Below are positions 32,110 to 32,893 of a DNA stretch of 32,893 nt, piece by piece. The stretch is from the NCBI GenBank assembly GCA_016764475.1, contig JAESRV010000037.1, forward strand, positions 31,950-64,842, written 5' to 3'. Origin of the DNA: Amylibacter sp. GTDB lineage: Bacteria > Pseudomonadota > Alphaproteobacteria > Rhodobacterales > Rhodobacteraceae. The notes beneath the pieces are model-generated. The model was not told the DNA's origin. It saw only the letters and a list, made by a program, of their open reading frames with translations, and ran no database searches. Position 1 is the stretch's first letter; each line of letters begins with the position of its first letter. A program made the position numbers and the translations under genes.

Positions 32110-32250
32110 TTGAACACCTTCTAAGACAGTAGTAAGAATAAATAACCCCATTAATCCTTTAAAGGCAAGCATTGAATTATATTATACTTGCTTAATCATA
32201 AATAATTATCCATATTATATATGTTATTTATGATCTTTTGCAGGTAATCT
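32110..32250. promoter_or_regulatory. Divergent fliF/fliL promoter region
   Basis: An AT-rich gap of about 140 bp. On the minus strand TATAAT lies at about 32185-32180, only about 8 bp from ATG 32172; a transcript from it would start near that codon, which favours the downstream TTG as fliF start. No perfect CtrA box is present, only TTAA elements with wrong spacing (for example TTAA at 32151 and 32159, and at 32192). The fliL ribosome-binding site is a weak CAGGTAA. Confidence 0.35.
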
Positions 32251-32823
32251 ATGGCTAAAACAAAAACAGAAGTGGCAACAACCGATGAATCTGAAAAGAA
32301 ACCATCGCGAAAATGGCCTATTTTGGTTCTGGCCATTGTCCTAAGCTTGTCTGCTGCTGCAGGCGGATTAGTGGTTTCTTTGGGCACAGACGGGGTCATG
32401 GCTTTGATCAACGGATCAAAAAAGGACACTGAACTTGCCAGTGGCGATCAAGCAGCAGATCATGGGGCAAACCCCGAAGAAGATGATAACGGTTCAAACG
32501 CAGATTTGACCGTTGACCCAATGAAAGAGATTATAGTGAACATCACGTCCATTAGCGTAACAGGGCGCAGAACCACCCGTTTTCTGAAGCTTAACCTTGC
32601 GCTTGTCTTTGATGAAAACATCGAAGGGGCCGCACATATATCAGAACGCAAAATCTACATCCGTGATGCTTTTCAGAACTATCTGCGTCAATTAACCGAA
32701 CGCGACCTAAGTGGCACCATTGGTGTGGTGCGATTAAAATCAGAGCTTTTACGGCGGGTACGCGCCGTTACAGAAAGCGAAGCCCCCAAAGAGGTGCTTA
32801 TTTCCGATATCATTGTGCAATAA
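32251..32823 (+). CDS. fliL: Flagellar basal body-associated protein FliL
   Basis: 190 residues. A cytoplasmic N-terminus is followed by one membrane helix (about 24-46), an acidic linker (60-90) and a periplasmic FliL domain (VDPMKEIIVNITS, FLKLNLALVFD, ERKIYIRDAFQNYLRQLTER, and the ending EVLISDIIVQ). FliL surrounds and stabilises the stator units. It is the first gene of the divergent operon and is followed 15 bp later by a probable fliM. It shares layout with the small protein at 3866. Confidence 0.93.
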   Translation: MAKTKTEVATTDESEKKPSRKWPILVLAIVLSLSAAAGGLVVSLGTDGVMALINGSKKDTELASGDQAADHGANPEEDDNGSNADLTVDPMKEIIVNITSISVTGRRTTRFLKLNLALVFDENIEGAAHISERKIYIRDAFQNYLRQLTERDLSGTIGVVRLKSELLRRVRAVTESEAPKEVLISDIIVQ

Positions 32824-32838
32824 AGTAGACCGATAATC

Positions 32839-32893
32839 ATGACTGAAACCGCTCAAACAATACCAGACAAAAATCTTTCGGCGATGCCCATCG
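32839..32893 (+). CDS. fliM: Start of probable FliM (truncated by window end)
   Basis: Only the first 18 codons are present (MTETAQTIPDKNLSAMPI), beginning 15 bp after the fliL stop. The peptide is too short to identify. The gene name is inferred from the common fliL-fliM order and from the absence of fliM elsewhere in the window. Confidence 0.45.
   Translation, partial: MTETAQTIPDKNLSAMPI

Noticed and set aside
32839-32893. Firm identification of FliM
   Set aside because: Eighteen codons are too few; the name rests on gene order alone.
1-32893. CRISPR array, tRNA, rRNA, insertion sequence or prophage
   Set aside because: Scanned by eye for regular repeats, cloverleaf-like blocks, transposase motifs and phage genes; none found.

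Overview
The window is a dense flagellar gene cluster, almost certainly from an alphaproteobacterium and most like Rhodobacterales and their relatives, although base composition is moderate by eye (AT-rich intergenic regions, roughly balanced coding DNA) rather than high-GC. The assignment rests on three things: the gene order flgB-flgC-fliE-fliQ-transglycosylase-flhA-fliR-flhB and fliF-fliH-fliN-fliP, a transglycosylase resembling the SltF type, and perfect CtrA-type boxes (TTAA-N7-TTAA) in key intergenic regions. No genus can be named from the sequence alone.

Layout. At 1-3018 (minus) lies a truncated sensor histidine kinase with a periplasmic PhnD-like domain, four PAS domains and the H-box; its ATPase domain lies beyond the window edge. 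It is followed by about 850 bp without a convincing gene, with CtrA-like boxes near 3119-3153. From 7424 down to 3866 (minus) runs flgF-flgG-flgA-flgH plus a small FliL-like membrane protein. From 7528 to 13386 (plus) come a secreted helical-repeat protein of unknown function and the hook genes flgE-flgK-flgL. From 15042 to 13363 (minus) come motA, a small exported acidic protein and a FliJ-like coiled-coil protein. From 15173 to 19288 (plus) lies a tight three-gene cassette: an unknown protein, a glycosyltransferase fused to an FkbM methyltransferase, and a TPR glycosyltransferase. A small membrane protein follows. At 21032-19665 (minus) is fliI, divergent across a CtrA box from flgB-flgC-fliE-fliQ-sltF-like-flhA-fliR-flhB (21115-27433, plus). 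At 32109-27438 (minus) lies fliF-fliH-fliN-fliP-fliG, divergent from fliL and the first codons of a probable fliM (32251 to the end).

Together these genes encode the MS ring, C-ring parts FliG and FliN, export gate (FliP, FliQ, FliR, FlhA, FlhB), export ATPase and its regulator (FliI, FliH), proximal and distal rod (FlgB, FlgC, FlgF, FlgG, FliE), L ring (FlgH), P-ring chaperone (FlgA), hook (FlgE), hook-filament junction (FlgK, FlgL) and stator MotA. Flagellin, flgD, flgI, flgJ, fliK, fliO and motB are not in the window and are presumed to be elsewhere.

The least explained parts are the glycosyltransferase/methyltransferase cassette and its 304-residue unknown partner, the secreted 637-residue protein next to the hook genes, the two small genes behind motA in place of motB, and the second FliL-like protein behind flgH. 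All are encoded among structural flagellar genes and have no function that can be read directly from sequence.
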